Program-made: the position numbers and the translations under genes | The notes under the pieces: generated by a model | Told to the model about the DNA's origin: nothing | What the model saw: only the letters and a program-made list of their open reading frames with translations | Databases searched by the model: none | Origin: an uncultured Clostridia bacterium | GTDB taxonomy: Bacteria; Bacillota; Clostridia; Christensenellales; CAG-917 | Reading direction: 5' to 3' | NCBI GenBank assembly: GCA_947589475.1 | Contig: CANQBO010000007.1 | Coordinates: 1 to 33,492 of the forward strand | Length of the DNA: 33,492 nucleotides | In this document: one piece after another, positions 32,679-33,492 of the stretch | Numbering within the stretch: position 1 is the first letter of the stretch | Layout: every line of letters begins with the position of its first letter

Positions 32679-33236
32679 TCATCTTATGCCGTTGAAAGTC
32701 GAGGTGTATTGACCTATATACTTTTCCAAAATGGCGACGGCTTCGTCAGCCGTATGCACTCCGAACACTCTGTCCTCGGGGATATTTTCATAGCGTACGC
32801 GATGATCTATGCGGGTGTCGGCAACTTTGCCGCTCCAGCCGTCGCAGTCCGCATACGCGAGCATGAGGCGCTTAAGCGTCCATGCGGTGGATATTTCCGC
32901 AAGCGTGCCGCCGCCTCCGCCCACCGCGATGACCGCGTCGGAGTTTGCGACTATGACGTTTCTATAAATATCCAGACCCGTAGCTATGACTATGTCCGCA
33001 TATTTGTTTGCGCTTGCCCTGTCAAACGAGGGGACTATTGCCACTGTGTCACCCTCGGTGTAAAATTTCGAGGCGTGCGCACCCTCGAAAAAAGCCGCCA
33101 TAACGCCCTGCATGCCGCCCGAAGCAACTCTGTATCCGTTGTCGATAAGCGCCTTTCCAAGCGAATATGCAAAATCAAACTTGTCTCCGCCCCTTTCTAT
33201 CGAGCTGTCTCCCAAGATCGAGATCATCTTTTTCAT
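32679..33236 (-). CDS. LOG/SLOG-family (TIGR00725-like) nucleotide-binding protein
   Basis: The start at 33236 (185 residues) has GGAGGG 8 bases upstream. The protein shows the Rossmann-type fold of the LOG (lysine decarboxylase-like) family: ISILGDSS (5-12), SGGMQGVM (39-46), YRNVIVANSD (91-100) and GGGGGTLAEI (106-115), which takes the place of the PGGxGTxxE motif; Glu114 is the matching Glu. LOG enzymes release a free base from nucleoside 5'-monophosphates, and wider SLOG proteins bind nucleotide-derived signals. Which applies here cannot be decided. It seems to be a single gene, divergent from the aminotransferase at the window edge. Confidence 0.82.
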   Translation of the reverse strand: MKKMISILGDSSIERGGDKFDFAYSLGKALIDNGYRVASGGMQGVMAAFFEGAHASKFYTEGDTVAIVPSFDRASANKYADIVIATGLDIYRNVIVANSDAVIAVGGGGGTLAEISTAWTLKRLMLAYADCDGWSGKVADTRIDHRVRYENIPEDRVFGVHTADEAVAILEKYIGQYTSTFNGIR

Positions 33237-33410
33237 AAATATTCCCTCCAAAATAGCCGTTGTACTCTTGAATATATTTTATATTGCAAAAGAGTCTATG
33301 TCAATATTATATGCAAAAAGCAAAAGAGGCAACAAAAACTTGCTTTTTTGTGCGCGAGTGCTAAAATATATAGTTGAATTGCATATAATGGAATGCATCG
33401 GGAGGCGCAC

Positions 33411-33492
33411 ATGAAAGACATAACATCCCTTCTGAATCCCGTCGCGCAAGCCCTGCCCATGAGCGGCATACGCACGTTTTTCGGCATAGCCG
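33411..33492 (+). CDS. Start of a class I aminotransferase (truncated by the window edge)
   Basis: GGGAGG lies 5 bases before the ATG at 33411, and a TATAAT at 33384-33389 could be its -10. Only 27 codons are visible: MKDITSLLNPVAQALPMSGI followed by RTFFGIA. The P-x-SGIRxFF-x-IA pattern is the usual opening of class I/II PLP-dependent aminotransferases of the aspartate aminotransferase superfamily in Firmicutes. The catalytic part lies outside the window. Confidence 0.7.
   Translation, partial: MKDITSLLNPVAQALPMSGIRTFFGIA

Overview
The window looks like a chromosomal segment of a spore-forming, uncultured gut-type clostridium (Firmicutes/Bacillota). The spore germination protease Gpr, consensus sigma-A promoters, strong Shine-Dalgarno sites, large lipoproteins with InlB-type repeats and BspA-type leucine-rich repeats, and a PatB-type C-S lyase all point that way. 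No tRNA, rRNA or CRISPR array was found.

Layout. (1) 1-1.4 kb: edge of a mobile element. It holds the start of a gene resembling replication-like proteins of small clostridial integrative elements, a 52-aa gene with a TTG start, then a gene-free stretch with compound hairpins that resembles an origin of transfer. (2) 1.4-8.7 kb: an AT-rich defence block. A PHP-ATPase of the TrlF/Ppl type faces a three-gene restriction-modification operon (cytosine-5 methyltransferase, NgoFVII-type PLD endonuclease, Z1-domain helicase-like ATPase). A divergent XRE regulator shares with the operon a promoter region holding four copies of TGCAAnnGCAT. (3) 8.7-11.3 kb: a perfect 60-bp tandem repeat, a hairpin-rich non-coding element, and a toxin-antitoxin-like pair (DUF3990 with ADP-ribosyltransferase-like motifs, plus an XRE antitoxin) under a promoter with palindromic operators. 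A diverged copy of the 60-bp repeat lies on its far side. (4) 11.3-20.1 kb: two very large surface lipoproteins separated by a four-unit hairpin array. (5) 20.7-33.5 kb: more GC-rich, core-like genes: an EF-G paralogue, murI, gpr, rpsT, a patB-type aminotransferase, a membrane-anchored subtilisin, an alpha-CTD-like/WG-repeat fusion, a large double-anchored surface protein, a LOG/SLOG-family protein and the start of a class I aminotransferase.

How it fits together. The first 11 kb reads as accessory cargo: a mobile-element edge, three defence-type modules and repeats, visibly more AT-rich than the right half. The best-supported regulatory logic is in the RM system: every operator copy overlaps or abuts a promoter element, and the regulator appears to be translated from a leaderless mRNA, as known for RM controller (C) proteins. 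The right half is ordinary clostridial sequence with some uncommon proteins, chiefly the alpha-CTD/WG fusion. All function calls rest on motifs read by eye; no database search was possible.
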